64,000 bases of DNA from Myotis daubentonii (GCF_963259705.1 NC_081840.1:2185956-2249955), one strand, 5' to 3'. Positions 23,551 through 34,438 are shown, counted from the first letter of the stretch. Notes: generated from the sequence alone by a model not told the origin. Translations and numbers: made by a program.

Positions 23551-23712
23551 AAACATACATACATGCACACACATATGCACACGCACATATGCACACGCAC
23601 ACATACATACACACATACATGCCTACACACAAATATACATACACACATACATACATACACACATACATGCCTACATACAAACATACATACATGCACACAT
23701 ACCTACATACGT
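23551..23712. repeat. CATACA/CACATA-type simple repeat
   Basis: About 160 bp of alternating CA- and TA-containing short units. It explains the His/Thr-rich and Tyr/Val/Cys-rich open frames on the two strands. Confidence 0.95.
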
Positions 23713-24034
23713 TTCCAGCAGAGCCACGCCCAGGGTTCTTCACGAAGACCTGTGATCCATCTGAGATAGTCAGGGTCAGAAGTGGAAACCCGCCCAGCGC
23801 TGCACACAGACCTCAGAACCGCCCACGGAGGGAAAGGAGAGAGGCTTTCATTCCGGACCCAGAGGGAACCCGGGCCCCTGGTGGTCAACTGGCTGCACTT
23901 ACTCCCCAGCGAGTCTCCAGCGTGACCTGCTCCACTCAGCAACCTGGGCCCGGGCCAAAAGGCCGAAGGCTGACATGCAGGAAAGCCCAGCCTTGGCTTC
24001 TGCACCGTGTCTGGGGTCAGTCCCTCCTCTGCTC

Positions 24035-24172
24035 ACCTGTGACCCCGTGGCCTTAGGGCTGTTACTGAACTCTTTGTCCTTAGTTTCCTCCTGAGATCGG
24101 GATGATAACAGCACCGCCTTCAAAGGGCTGTTGATGAGATTAAATGAGATAATGCTCAGCACTTAGTGAGCT
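24035..24172 (+). mobile_element. MIR SINE
   Basis: 'tccttagtttcctcctgaga', 'gttgatgagattaaatgaga' and 'taatgctcagcacttagt' follow the forward MIR consensus. Confidence 0.7.
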
Positions 24173-24383
24173 CTCAGGGAATGTGGCCTGCACGGCAGAC
24201 CTGCATCCACCATAAATCTGCTGAACTTGACTTGCCTGTGCAGGGAATGTCAGCCCAGGGGGCTGGCCACGGGGTTTTATTTGATCTTTTTTTTTTGCAC
24301 CAAGCTGTGGCTTTCAAAGGACCCTTCCTGGAGTTATTTGCAGCAAAGCCTACTTTTGATTCCAAAATGTTTTAAAAAATTAG

Positions 24384-24863
24384 CCTAATAAAGAGGGAAT
24401 ATGCTAATTGACCATCACACCCTCACAAGATGATGGTGCCCACAGCCAATAGAGGGAATATGCTAATTGACTGTCATGCCCTCATAAGATGGTGGCACCC
24501 AGTCCCCTCAGCCCTACCTCAACCAGCCAGAGTCCCCCAGTCCCCTCAGCCCTGCAGGGGAAGGCAGTTGGGAGCGATCATGCCGACAGGAGAGCAGTTA
24601 GGTGTCAATCAGGCCAGCAGGGGAGTGGTCAGGGGGTGATCAGGCTGGCAGGCAGAGTGGTTAGGGGCAATCAGGCAAGCAGGCAGGCAAGTGGTTAGGA
24701 GCCAGCAGTCCCAGATTGTGAGAGGGCTGTCCGACTGCCGGCTTAGGTCAGGCCTGAACCGGCAGTCAGACAACCCCTGAGGGGTCCCAGATTAGAGAGA
24801 GTGCAGGCTGGGCTGAGGGACACCCCCCCTCCCGTGCACGAATTTCGTGCACTGGGCCTCTAG
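24384..24863 (+). mobile_element. Non-autonomous Helitron (HeliBat-like)
   Basis: The 5' part is 'cctaataaagagggaatatg'. The body has repeated 'gggagtggtcaggggtgatc'-like units, and the 3' end is the GTGCACGAATTTCGTGCAC hairpin before a terminal CTAG (24860-24863) and T. The start region contains a duplicated 'agagggaatatgctaattga' segment. No Rep/helicase gene is present. Confidence 0.85.
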
Positions 24864-24899
24864 TATATATATATTTTCACAGTGTTGTTGCAAACACAT

Positions 24900-25360
24900 C
24901 AGGCCGGTGTTTCCTCTCCCTCGGCTGCACCCGGTCTCCCCCCACATCCTCACGTGGCCAGTCCCTCTCACTTTGTGGGGAAAAAAATCTCTTACCACTT
25001 GTTTTACTGCAAAGTGTACCCTTCTTAACTAGTGTTCTGATACCAACAGAAAAATAAGCAAATTAGCAGGGCTGTCTCCAGGGGAGCTGCCTTTGGCTAG
25101 CAGAACCTGGAAGGAACGAAGGGCTTTATTTATGGAAATGGGGACACCGGAGCGGTCTACTTCAGAGAGCAGGAGCTTTTAAAACCACCCACCGACACCT
25201 CCAACACCAGAAAAGCACTGAAACCCCAGAGGACACGTTAATATGTTACGTGACAGGTCATCTCCCCAATTCAGGGCGTAGTTTTCCTTCTGTGTGGGGG
25301 TCATTTATGCCATCGCAATGACCCGCATCTTCCTGGAGAACCTTCCGGAAGTGTTTCTTC
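24900..25360. other. Unique DNA
   Basis: No repeat or exon was recognised between the Helitron and the MIR at 25365. Confidence 0.35.
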
Positions 25361-25364
25361 TCTA

Positions 25365-25480
25365 CATGCATCTCCCTGATCTCACAGCAACCCTGACAGG
25401 CAGGGATTCTGGGCCTCGTTGTACAGATGACGGCGCAGAGGGGTTAAGAACTTGCGTAAGGCCACACAGCTCTGACCCAC
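25365..25480 (-). mobile_element. MIR SINE
   Basis: 'ctcacagcaaccctgacagg', 'gttgtacagatgacggcgca' and 'cgtaaggccacacagctctg' match reverse MIR. Confidence 0.7.
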
Positions 25481-25764
25481 ACTGTCCAGCACTGTCCAGC
25501 ACACCACGTGTCCTCCACCCTTTCGCTTGAGCCTGGACTCCTTCCACTTTAGCCTCTCCCTCTGACACCAGCCTTTGCGTCATGCCCTGCAGTATTCCTG
25601 GAGACAGGTAGCAATCAAAGAGGGGAATATACCAGGAAAAAACCATCAGCGGATGGGCAGAACCTGGCCTTCCTAAGGCACGGGAGCGACCCAGGCTGTC
25701 TAGAGGAGCCTGGGGGCTCAGAGAGTTTCTAGAATCACTGCGTGTGACGCATATGTACAATTTA

Positions 25765-25845
25765 TTCATACATGTCACTGACATGTACTGAGCACTTACT
25801 ATGTGTCCAGCATGGCACTGGGCTCTGGGGATACGAAGCTGACTT
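25765..25845 (+). mobile_element. L2-like LINE fragment
   Basis: 'actgagcacttactatgtgt' then 'ccagcatggcactgggctct' is the L2-type motif. Confidence 0.55.
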
Positions 25846-25849
25846 AGGT

Positions 25850-26670
25850 AGCCCTGCTTGCAAGGCCTTCTGGAGGCATTTGTGGTGAAGCGGCTGTAGA
25901 GACGTGCGCAAAACTGGAAGCAGAAGCAGAGGGACCAGGGCTGACCACGCCGCGGCCGGCCACCAGTGCTGTCAGTTCCACGGTCTGCACGACCGGAGAA
26001 CTGTGCCCATGACTACAGCTCTGAGGTAGGCCACCACCAGCTCTCACCTGTGTCCTGAGCCCAGCAAGGCCTCCCGAGCTCTGCCTACACTGCTGACCCC
26101 TCTCTGCGCTACAACCAAATGGACGATCGGACCCAGTCCATCTTCCCAGGCTCCTCTCTGTCCTTACAACGAAGTCCAAACGCCTGAACCGAGTCCCCTC
26201 CTCACAGGCCAAGTCAGGGTCTTGGCCATCGTTGGGTCCTCACAAGGGCCAGGCCATGGGCGGCCATTCAACCAATGTTTGTTAAGTGACTATGCGAGGC
26301 CAGGGTGGGTGTGGGTCTCTACCCTACAGTGGGGCCTTGTGACATCATAATACAGACCCCGCCCAGGAGAGGATATTGGTCTATTACAGGATAACTTGGT
26401 AACTGGGTTTAATTGGAAATTCCTATCAGTGTTTCGATGCAGATGAGAGCTATGATTTTAATGGAGCTGAGACTTTGAAAAAATGCTATAGAGACATGAC
26501 CATAGGCAGAAATGGCTGGTACCAAGTTGGTGCGCTAGTCTAGTCTATAGCATAAGTCCAGCCATATTGGGGATTGCAATGGGAGGACCACAGTAAGGGG
26601 CCACAGCCCCGAGTCTGGTTGGGCCTACTCTGTGATCTTAGGCGTTTACTCAGCAGCTTTAAGCTCCATC
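25850..26670. other. Unique DNA, no feature recognised
   Basis: A short L2-like trace at about 26262-26300. The AT-richer stretch 26340-26560 is neither repeat nor recognisable exon. Confidence 0.35.
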
Positions 26671-26687
26671 TAAAAATGACCCCTCCT

Positions 26688-26904
26688 GCCTGGCCGGCGT
26701 GGCTCAGGGGTTGAGCATCGACCTATGAACCAGGAGGTCACAGTTTGATTCTGGGTCAGGGCACATGCCTGGGTTGCGGGCTTGATCCCCAGGGTGGGGC
26801 ATGCAGGAGGCAGCCGATCAATGATTCTCTCTCATTGATGTTTCTATCTCTCTGTCCCTCTCCCTTCCTCTCTGAAATCAGTAATATATTTTAAAAAACA
26901 AACT
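26688..26904 (+). mobile_element. VES SINE with target duplication
   Basis: Flanked by TAAAAATGACCCCT (26671-26684) and TAAAAATGATCCCT (26905-26918), one mismatch. Confidence 0.92.
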
Positions 26905-26919
26905 TAAAAATGATCCCTG

Positions 26920-27939
26920 CCCAGTGGGCCTAACGCGGCTGCTGTGAAGCCCAGCGGAGCCCTGGCTGAGAAAGGGCTGTCCAAACGCGAAAGGGCTGGG
27001 CACACAGAAGGCCACGGCGGAGTCCAGCGGGCAGCTCCCTCTGTGGGAAGCCCGGTACACCCCTCTCCTGGCAGTGGCCGGAGTGTGCACTGGGGTTGTC
27101 TTTGTTGCTCTGATTCTGGCCTGGGATGTGAGAGGCAGACCTTCCGTCGGGCGTCTGGGCCTCAGCCCCCCGTCCCCACGGACAGAGGCAGGAAGGACAC
27201 TGACCGGCCGCTCAGGAACCCCTTCCATGAGGAGGGCAGTTGGGTTCGATGACCCTGAGGTTCAGACCCAGAATTCTCTGGGAGCCTCTTCCTCTCCCTT
27301 GGCAGGACTCCGTTTTAAACAAAGACAAGGATTCTAGCAGAATTGGGCAACTTCAAGAAACCCGCTTCTGGAAACTCCCGGAAGCCAAGCCTCAGACAGA
27401 GAACATTTTCTTCCCCAAAATAAAAGTGCAAAGAAAACGAGTACTGCCCGTTCATGCAAGAGGGCGAATACCTACCCTGGGAAGCCACACGCCCCTGCCC
27501 CCGCTGGATCGCAGACCCAGGAGGCTGCACCCGCCCCGGGCAGAGGCACACAGCCTGGCCCCTGCCTGGCGCCCAGCAGCAGCATGTGCTGTGCCCGGTG
27601 CCAGTATGTGAGCGTGTTTTTGATCGCCTCCCCAGAAGTTCACTCGGGCCCAGGACATGGGGCCACCTGCTTGTGGTTTGGTCCCTGCTTTCTGAGTTCA
27701 GGCCTGTCATGAGGCACCACCCATCCATTCCCTCAACAGGAGAACCCATGAGCCCCACTGGCACCCATGTGCCGAGTGTGCGGATAGAGAAGTGAACTTG
27801 TTCTCAGTCTATGGGGGACCATCAAGTAAGCATGAGTCCCACGCAACCCAGACACAGGAGGTGGGTTCATGGCTGTTATGAGGTTGTACTCAATACTATG
27901 GGTTGGAGAAGGTTCTCGAGGTGGACTCGATGGAGCAGG
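26920..27939. other. Unique DNA, no feature recognised
   Basis: No confident repeat or exon. 27745-27768 resembles part of 29429-29505 (see the duplicated segment). Confidence 0.35.
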
Positions 27940-28124
27940 AGGCCCTGTTCCCATTGACCCCTGACCCCGGCTGTCTCAGTGGCCAGCCCCAAGGCCAGGC
28001 CTCGGAGACCTCTTCCTGCCCCCTCCCCATCCCAGTGACGAACCCCCAGTTGGTTTTCTCCTTTCTGGAACTATTTGCCACTGTGATGATCTTGCGTCCT
28101 TGTTTACTGGCTGACCATCTCCCC
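27940..28124 (+). repeat. Duplicated segment, copy 1
   Basis: About 185 bp, roughly 80% or more identical by eye to 29805-29985 in the same orientation, sharing 'gccccaagg' and 'atcccagtgac' stretches. The 3' part is faintly L2-like. Origin uncertain. Confidence 0.6.
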
Positions 28125-28445
28125 GCCCCCGCCCCCCCCAAGGTGAAGAGCGGGGTGTAGGGGAGGGAAGGGCATTTAAAGGGAACAGAATGAGCAGAGG
28201 CCTGGAAGTGCTGGGCGTGGCCAGGACTTACAGCATTTCATCATCCCTGGATCCAAAAGTGTAAGCCAGGATTGGTGGGCAAGGAGGTGGCTCGGAGACC
28301 AGTGAGGGAGGCCCGAGCTTAGAGCCACTGAAGGGAAGAGGGGTGATGTGGACACGTTAGAGCAATGAACATGCCAGTGCCTTTCGGGGCCAGCCTATGT
28401 TCAGTGCTGGCGCAGGCTCCTATTCCACTTTAAACACCACCTAAA

Positions 28446-28663
28446 GCCCTGACCGGTGTGGCTCAGTGGATAGAGCGTCGGCCTCGGACTGAAGGGTCCC
28501 AGGTTCGATTCTGGTCAAGGGCGTGTACCTTGGTTGCAGGCACATCCCCAGTAAAGGGTGTGCAGGAGGCAGCTGATTGATGTTTCTCTCTCATCAATGT
28601 TTCTAACTCTCTATCCCTCTCCCTTCCTCTCTGTAAAAAATCAATAAAATATAAAAAAAAAAA
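28446..28663 (+). mobile_element. VES SINE with short target duplication
   Basis: Flanked by CACCTAAA (28438-28445, 28664-28671). Tail A-rich. Confidence 0.9.
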
Positions 28664-28685
28664 CACCTAAAATTCTCTCTGGAGT

Positions 28686-28706
28686 TTTTTTTTTTTTTTT
28701 TTTTTT
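28686..28706. repeat. Poly-T tract
   Basis: About 21 consecutive T. Confidence 0.9.
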
Positions 28707-28804
28707 GCTAGGTTCATGCTGCTGATCTAACGTCTGGTACACAGTTGGTGCTCAGTCTATGATGGTCAGGCTCCTCCTTGCCAGGAAGTTGTTACCACCT
28801 AAGC

Positions 28805-29016
28805 CAGTGGCTCTCAACCTTCTGGCCCTTTAAATACAGTTCCTCACGTTGTGACCCAACCATAAAATTATTTTCGTTGCTACTTCATAACTGTCATGTT
28901 GCTACTGTTATGAATCATCATGCAAATATCTGATATGCAGGATGGTCTTAGGCGACCCCTGTGAAAGGGTCATTCGACTGCCAAAGGGGTCGCGACCCAC
29001 AGGTTGAGAACCCCTG
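28805..29016 (+). mobile_element. SPIN-like hAT element with internal deletion
   Basis: Same termini as the other SPIN copies but 212 bp, missing about 100 bp of interior. Flanked by ACCTAAGC (28797-28804) and GCCTAAGC (29017-29024). Confidence 0.85.
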
Positions 29017-29024
29017 GCCTAAGC

Positions 29025-29804
29025 CATGTTCCCCAGAGATGCAGCGGTGAATCCGTTCATAGGAACATCCTTGTGTGGTGAACAATGGCCCGGCCCTGCG
29101 GCTACCGCCCACACCGCACCCGTTGTTCAAAGCCTTCTGTCCCGAGACCGGCCTCTGGGTGGAAGGGAAGGCTGATGCTCTTAAGCTCTTTGCTTTGGAA
29201 GGAAACTTATTTTCAGCCCGACTTTACCCCATGGCAATTACAGAAAACAAAGTGTAAAAAACAAGACATGACTAGCAGATGGGGCAAAATCAGGTGCCAC
29301 CAGATACATGCGCCCTGCCCTGCAGGACCGACCAGCAGATCCTGGAGTGTGAAGTGACCGTGTGCTTTCCAACCAAGTGGGGGAGAAGGCAGCTCCTGCC
29401 TCAAGCCGGGAGCATGTGCCTGGGCACCCATGAGCCCCATTGGCACCCATGAGCCCAGACACCCATGAGTCTCCCTGGCACCCATGAGCCCCACTGGCAC
29501 CGTGGGGCCTCCATCGGGCCTCCAGACCTGCACATGAAGATCGCGGGGCGGGCTGGTGACTCCTGGAAAGGCCTCGAGAGGTTAAAAAAGAACGTATTGG
29601 TTTTCTGTCTGATTGTAAAGATTGTGCTCACGGTGGGCCATGTGGGCCATGGAGAGCAAAGGGAGAGAAAAAGCCACCCAAGTTCTGCCTCGCTTCTACG
29701 CCTCCATCCTGTGAACGGACTCCCCACCAGTGTCAGCTGGCCCAGTGCTGGCCGGTCCCGGCTGTGCCCCTGGTACCCAGACAAGCCAAACGCACAGGGA
29801 GCCA
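29025..29804. other. Unique DNA with a short 'CACCCATGAG' tandem
   Basis: 29425-29505 repeats 'ggcacccatgagcccc' several times. Otherwise nothing was recognised. Confidence 0.4.
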
Positions 29805-29985
29805 AGGCCCTGTTTCCACTGACCCTGACCCCGGCTGCCTCAGTGGTCAGCCCCAAGGCTGGTCCTCAGAGGCCTCTCCTGCCCCCTGCCCCCATCCCAG
29901 TGACCACCCCCAGTTGATTTCCTCCTTCCTGGAATACTTGCCAGTGTAACGGCCTTGTGTCCTTGTTTGCTGGCTGTCCATCCCC
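29805..29985 (+). repeat. Duplicated segment, copy 2
   Basis: Partner of 27940-28124, about 1.87 kb downstream, direct orientation. Confidence 0.6.
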
Positions 29986-30238
29986 TGGCTCCCCAGCACT
30001 CTCCCTGCGGGTAGACTCCCTCGCCTTAAGAGCCGGGCCTCAAGGGCCCAGGTGGGCTCACCAGTGCAGCGCCCTGTGGCTGTTAGGGAGGGAGGAGGCC
30101 ATCCGCCCCATGGCCAGTATTTCAGTAGAATCAACAGCGATGATGAACACGGCCCAGGTTTAGATGCTCAGTGAGGCCTGGCCATCCTCCCCGCCCCGCT
30201 GGAGCGGCCCATATAGAAGCCACTGTGTGCGCGCGCCG

Positions 30239-30249
30239 GCGCATGCGCA
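30239..30249. promoter_or_regulatory. Palindromic NRF1-type motif upstream of CLMN
   Basis: The bases GCGCATGCGCA match the core of the NRF1 consensus (YGCGCAYGCGCR) and are self-complementary over GCGCATGCGC. The site is at the upstream edge of the CpG island, about 1.07 kb before the CLMN ATG. NRF1 motifs are common in CpG-island promoters. Whether this one drives CLMN or a divergent transcript is unknown. Confidence 0.55.
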
Positions 30250-31074
30250 GGCTGGGGACGGGGTCACAGCCCTCCTGCCCCCAACTCGTTCCGGCCCGGG
30301 GCGCATTCCAGGGCTCCAGACAGTCGCTGTCCCGCCTGTGCAACCACCGAAGAGCTCGCCGGAGTCTGTGTGAGCCCCAAACAAGATAAGATCCGGGGGC
30401 TCCCAAGCGTGAAAAGAAACACAGCACAGTAGGGAAGGCCCAGCACTCATCCCCATAAAGCCCCAGAGAGGGTCACGTGGCGGGTGGGGGTGGGCAGCGG
30501 CCCAGGACGGCACGGGGCACCCCCGCAGCCCAGAGTCCACTGCTTCTCCCTCCTCCCCAGACCCGAGGCCGGGCCTGGACTGGGTGCCCCAAGAACGGTT
30601 CCCCAAATCCAAGCCCAGGAAAGAGGTCCTTTTTGCCATGCTCCCCCCACCGCCCCGAATTGGAGATAGAGGAGAGCCTCCCCCAACTCCATTTCCACCC
30701 TTCACCCCTCCCCAGCCCTGGCCCCTCCCCGGTGCCCTCAGCCCCCCACCTCCCCGCAGGAGGCTGCCCCTCCGAACTGCCCGGGGCAGGACCTGCCTGG
30801 AGGGTGTGCAGGAGGGGTCAGCCGCGGGACAGGGCGCCAGGGATGGCGCCGGGGTAGCACTAGGCCCTGGGACCGCGGGCTCCGGGCGCACCTCGCGGTG
30901 GCGTCACGCGGCCCACCGCCCCCTGAGATCACAATCTAGGGGCCGGGACCCCGCGCCTCATCACCGCCGTCTGCGCACAAACAATCCCCCCAACAAACAC
31001 CGGGGCGAGGACACCGGCCCGCGCCCGGCCGCCACCTCCGCTCCTCCCAGCGCCCCCGGGGCCCCCGCCCCCAC

Positions 31075-31086
31075 ATGGGGGAGTGA
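31075..31086 (+). other. Possible minimal upstream ORF (Met-Gly-Glu-stop)
   Basis: An ATG at 31075 is followed by two codons and TGA, in the same frame as CLMN and 228 bases before the CLMN start codon. If transcription begins upstream of 31075 this would be a three-codon uORF in the leader. If it begins downstream, the site is not transcribed. Confidence 0.4.
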
Positions 31087-31314
31087 GTGCGAGCCAGGGC
31101 GCCCGCACCGCCGCCCCGCGCCCGCCAGCTGCCCGCCCGCGGCGGGGGCGGCCCGAACGCGCCCGCCCCGCCCGCGCCCCGCCCGCGCCCGCCGCTCCTC
31201 GGCTCCTCGGCTCCGCGGCGCCCTCGCCGGGTGCGTGCCGCTCGCGCGCCCGCCGCCAGGCTCCCCGCGCCCGCCGCCCGCGCCCGCCGGCGCCCGGCCC
31301 GCCGCCCGCGCTCC

Positions 31315-31396
31315 ATGGCGGCTCCGGAGTGGGACTGGTTCCAGCGCGAGGAGCTCATCGGGCAGATCAGCGACATCCGCGTCCAGAACCTGCAGG
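31315..31396 (+). CDS. CLMN: CLMN (calmin) coding exon 1, 5' part of the gene
   Basis: The exon encodes 27 residues beginning MAAPEWDWFQREELIGQ and ending with IRVQNLQ, plus one base of the next codon. From memory this matches the N-terminus of mammalian calmin, apart from residue 4 (Pro here, His as I recall it in human). The start is the first in-frame ATG after an in-frame TGA at 31084-31086; position -3 is T (weak) and +4 is G. The exon ends CAG-G before a GTAAGC donor at 31397, leaving phase 1, which suits the Val expected next. Calmin is known as a membrane-anchored actin-binding protein with two tandem calponin-homology domains and a C-terminal membrane segment, studied in testis and neurons. 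Those domains lie in later exons outside this window. The surrounding CpG island supports a true first exon. Confidence 0.87.
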
Positions 31397-32152
31397 GTAA
31401 GCGCCGCCCCCGCCGAGGGGCGCCGGGCGGGGGTCGCTGGAGCCGCTCCCGCCCCGCCGCCAAGCCCCGCCGCCCCGGCGGGTCCTGACCCCGCATCCGT
31501 CACCGGCTGGGAGGAGGGGGTGAAGCGCCCGCCCCCAAGCCCCCGCCGCGCCGGCTCCGGGGGTGGGGCGGCACACGTGCGTGGTTTGGGGGGTCCCCCT
31601 TTTTCTGCGGGGCGTCGCGAGTCCCCTCCGGCCCCCGCGGCGAGTTTGGAGAAGTTTGTCCTGGGCGCTGGGGGCGGCGGCCCAGGTCCGGGAGGGGAGG
31701 AGAAGGCGCGGCTCCGTGCGCCCCGGGTGAGTGCCCTCCCTCCTCCGTACCCCTGGGGCCGGGGTGACCGGGACGGCGCCCCCGCCGGCGGGCTGGGAGC
31801 AGGGGGCCGGGCTGATCTGGGGGTTCAGGAGGGCACCGCCCCCGCCGGTCAGGTCGTGCTCCGCCGGGAGCTGCCCCTCCCCTGGCCCGCGCTCCCCTGG
31901 GGGGGGGGGGGCGAGAGGCCCCGCCCACTGGGCCGGATGGAGTCCACCCCGAAAGGAGGCGAAGGAGAAGCCCAGGTGCCCGCCTCTGCCCAGGGCTGGG
32001 TGGCTCCGCCGGGGACGAGGCTCATCTGTCTTGCAAAGGAGTTTGTTCACGCTGGAAACTGAGCACAAAAAATATTTCAAGGGGAGAGTCACCCACATTC
32101 ACCTCCTAACCCACCCGCTCAAACAAAGCTGCTCTGCCTGGAGGTGTATTTC

Positions 32153-32155
<3 letters not shown>

Positions 32156-32223
<68 letters not shown>
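32156..32223. repeat. (CT)n microsatellite in CLMN intron 1
   Basis: About 34 perfect CT units, 0.76 kb downstream of the exon 1 donor. It explains the Leu/Ser-rich and Arg/Glu-rich open frames. Confidence 0.95.
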
Positions 32224-32227
<4 letters not shown>

Positions 32228-32936
32228 ATGAACTTCGCAGAACTGGACAGAGTTCCACTTCCGGCCCCTCTCCGTGCACATGGACCTGGGCAGGGGGAGG
32301 TGCTTTAGCAGTTTCCCCCTCGGACTTGGGTTTCCGGAGGTTCCAAGGCTGGGGTGGCTCCCAGGGAGTAGGGAGGCCGGTACTGAGAGGTTTTGGGGGG
32401 TTGTTGCCCCTGCCCCCAGCAGGTGGCATGACTTTATGGCTTGGGGGCGGGGCAGGGAGCCCCAGCTGGGGGTGGCTGGGCAGTCAAGTTTAAACATTAC
32501 ACCCGGTGGAATGTTTCTGGGCCCACGTGGACCAGCTCCACCCCCAGGTTGGGCAAGGACAGCGCAGGCAGAGGTGACCTAAAGCGGAGAGGGGGGCGGG
32601 CCAGTGGAAAGGAGTTTGCTCTGAGCTCCCCCGATCCCTCTGGCTGTGATTTGTGTAAAAGGAGGAGGATCTGGCTGGAGATGTTGAAAATGATTCTTTT
32701 TGATAATGTGGCCGCAGAGCTGACACCCTATTCAGGGGGCTGGCAGTTAATACCTTTTGCTGAGATGGCATCTGTTTTGGGCTGTCAGGGTGTGTGTGTG
32801 TGTGTGTCTCTTAGGCAACTAGTGGGTGTTTAATAAACACCTTCTAATCAATTCTTGGTGCAGCTTCCTGCATTCCTCTAGGATCAGCTCCCAGTGTGAA
32901 GGGATGTTCAGCAATGTGAGCAGTTAGTTATACCTA
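32224..32936. other. Unique intronic DNA
   Basis: No repeat or exon was recognised. A short TG run lies at about 32790-32806. Confidence 0.4.
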
Positions 32937-34209
32937 CTAGGTGTACTGATTAATAATGGCGGACTTTGTAATCAAAGAAAACAATCATTTCAAGAGAAAC
33001 ATCAAAAGTGCTTTATTCAAAGTAATGTCCATCGCTAGCTACACATTTCCCCATTTCAGGTAATTTGTGGATACTGTCCCAATAGAACTTTTCTTGTTTT
33101 GAGGAAAAGCCATTCAGAGACACAATTTTCCACTTCTTCGTATGATTTGAAGTGCTGCTCAGAAAGTGCGTGTGCCATCGATCGGAACAAGTGCTCCTCT
33201 GAAGGAGTGAGGTCTGGTGAATACGGTGGGTGGGTTAATACTTCCCAGGCAAGATCTTTTAATGTCTTTAACTGGTTTTGAAGTGTATGCTGGTGTGTCA
33301 TCACGAAGCAAAATTACTTTGCTGTGTCTTCTGGCCCATTCTGGTCGTTTCACGATCAAAGTGTGGTTCAAATTGATTATTTGTTGTTGGTAGCAATCAG
33401 TATTAACGGTTTCACTTGGTTTTAGAAGCTCATAATGCACCACACCTTCCTGATCCCACCAAACGCAGAGCATTGTCTTCTTTCCGAAGCGATTTTGCCT
33501 TGCAGTCGATGTTGATGGTTGACCTGGATCAACCCATGATTTTGTGTGTTTGGGATTCTCAAAATAAATCCACTTTTCATCGCCAGTCACAATTCCATGC
33601 AAAAAAGACTCTCTTTTATGCCATTGAAGCAACATTTTACTGAAGACTTTTCGGTTTTCCATTTGTCTTTCGTTCAGTTGATGTGGCACCCATTTTCCTT
33701 CCTTTAAAATCTTTCCCATTGCGTGTAAACGTCGGAAATTGTTTGCTGAGCAACATTTAATCTTCCTGCAAGTTGTCTTTGAGTTTGACACGCATCTTCA
33801 TCCAATAATGCTTGTCATTGTTGGTCTTCAAACTTTTTCGGTTGACCTGGGCGTTCTTTGTGTTTCACATAGAAATCATCACTTTTAACGCATTTGAACC
33901 AGCGTTCACAAGTATCTTGAGATGGAGCATGTTCACCATAAGCTTCCCGAAGTATACGGCAACTTTTTCTTCAAAATGAAGTAATCGATTAAAACTTCCC
34001 GCAAATGCTCTTTTTTTTTGGCATGAAATTCGACATTTTTAAGCGTAAAAATATCTATGATGTTAACACCTTCAGCAAATTTGATATATGAAGTTTTGAA
34101 GCTTGCTGTCAATACAACAAAATAGCATAGATATCAAATTGCGTATATATCAACATATGTGTAACTCCATCTATTGAAAAAAATCTGCATTATTAACTGG
34201 TACTCCTAG
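32937..34209 (-). mobile_element. Full-length mariner transposon
   Basis: 1,273 bp between TA dinucleotides (32935-32936, 34210-34211). Terminal repeats CTAGGTGTACTGATTAATAA and, in reverse complement, CTAGGAGTACCAGTTAATAA. The length is typical for an intact mariner. The transposase lies on the minus strand and is described separately. Active mariners are known from vesper bats and are rare in most other mammals. Confidence 0.9.
33056..34034 (-). pseudogene. Decayed mariner transposase
   Basis: Minus-strand frames spell out a mariner transposase in pieces. A start codon at about 34034 is followed by an early frameshift to a stop. The upstream domain also carries an in-frame TGA near 33820. 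Then 33159-33791 encodes the first catalytic Asp region (VTGDEKWIYF) and the second (LLRDDTPAYTS). The third (PPYSPDLTPSEEHLF) is read only in another frame (33056-33304), so a further frameshift lies near 33270. All three catalytic Asp positions are visible, as in the DDD34D mariner group, but no intact protein can be made. Confidence 0.88.
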
Positions 34210-34438
34210 TAGAACTGTGAGAGAAGGCTTCGCCAAATGGGGATAATTTGATATGGGTCCTGAAGGTTGGATAGGAGTTCACTGGTGGGCTCCTATCTCT
34301 CAGTTACCAGTGAACTGTCCTCACTTTTAAGCAATGCCAGTTACAATTTGAGCATCAAAACCTTTGCCATTAAAAAAATAATAAGCTTTTAAACTTATGT
34401 ATGTACTTCATATGCATCTTATATATGACTAGTGTCCC

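Larger units (their letters stand above)
30180..31960 (+). promoter_or_regulatory. CLMN: CpG island with CLMN promoter, 5' UTR and start of intron 1
   Basis: CpG dinucleotides and GC content rise sharply here, most strongly from about 30.9 to 31.8 kb, enclosing the CLMN start codon. GC boxes occur at 31144-31151 (GGGGGCGG), 31166-31173 and 31177-31184 (CCCCGCCC). No convincing TATA box sits close upstream of the start, so a dispersed CpG-island promoter is inferred. The transcription start cannot be fixed from sequence. Long open frames on both strands here, such as 30160-30891 minus and 30584-32062 plus, are explained by stop-poor GC-rich DNA. Confidence 0.8.

Noticed and set aside
23525..24056. 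His/Thr-rich frame and Tyr/Val/Cys-rich frame on opposite strands
   Set aside because: Both are translations of a CATACA-type simple repeat.
30160..30891. 243-residue open frame on the minus strand in the CpG island
   Set aside because: Pro/Gly/Arg-rich composition, overlaps open frames on the other strand, no recognisable domain; explained by stop-poor GC-rich DNA.
30584..32062. 492-residue open frame on the plus strand across the CLMN promoter and exon
   Set aside because: It is in a different frame from CLMN exon 1, is low-complexity and runs through the splice donor. A CpG-island shadow.
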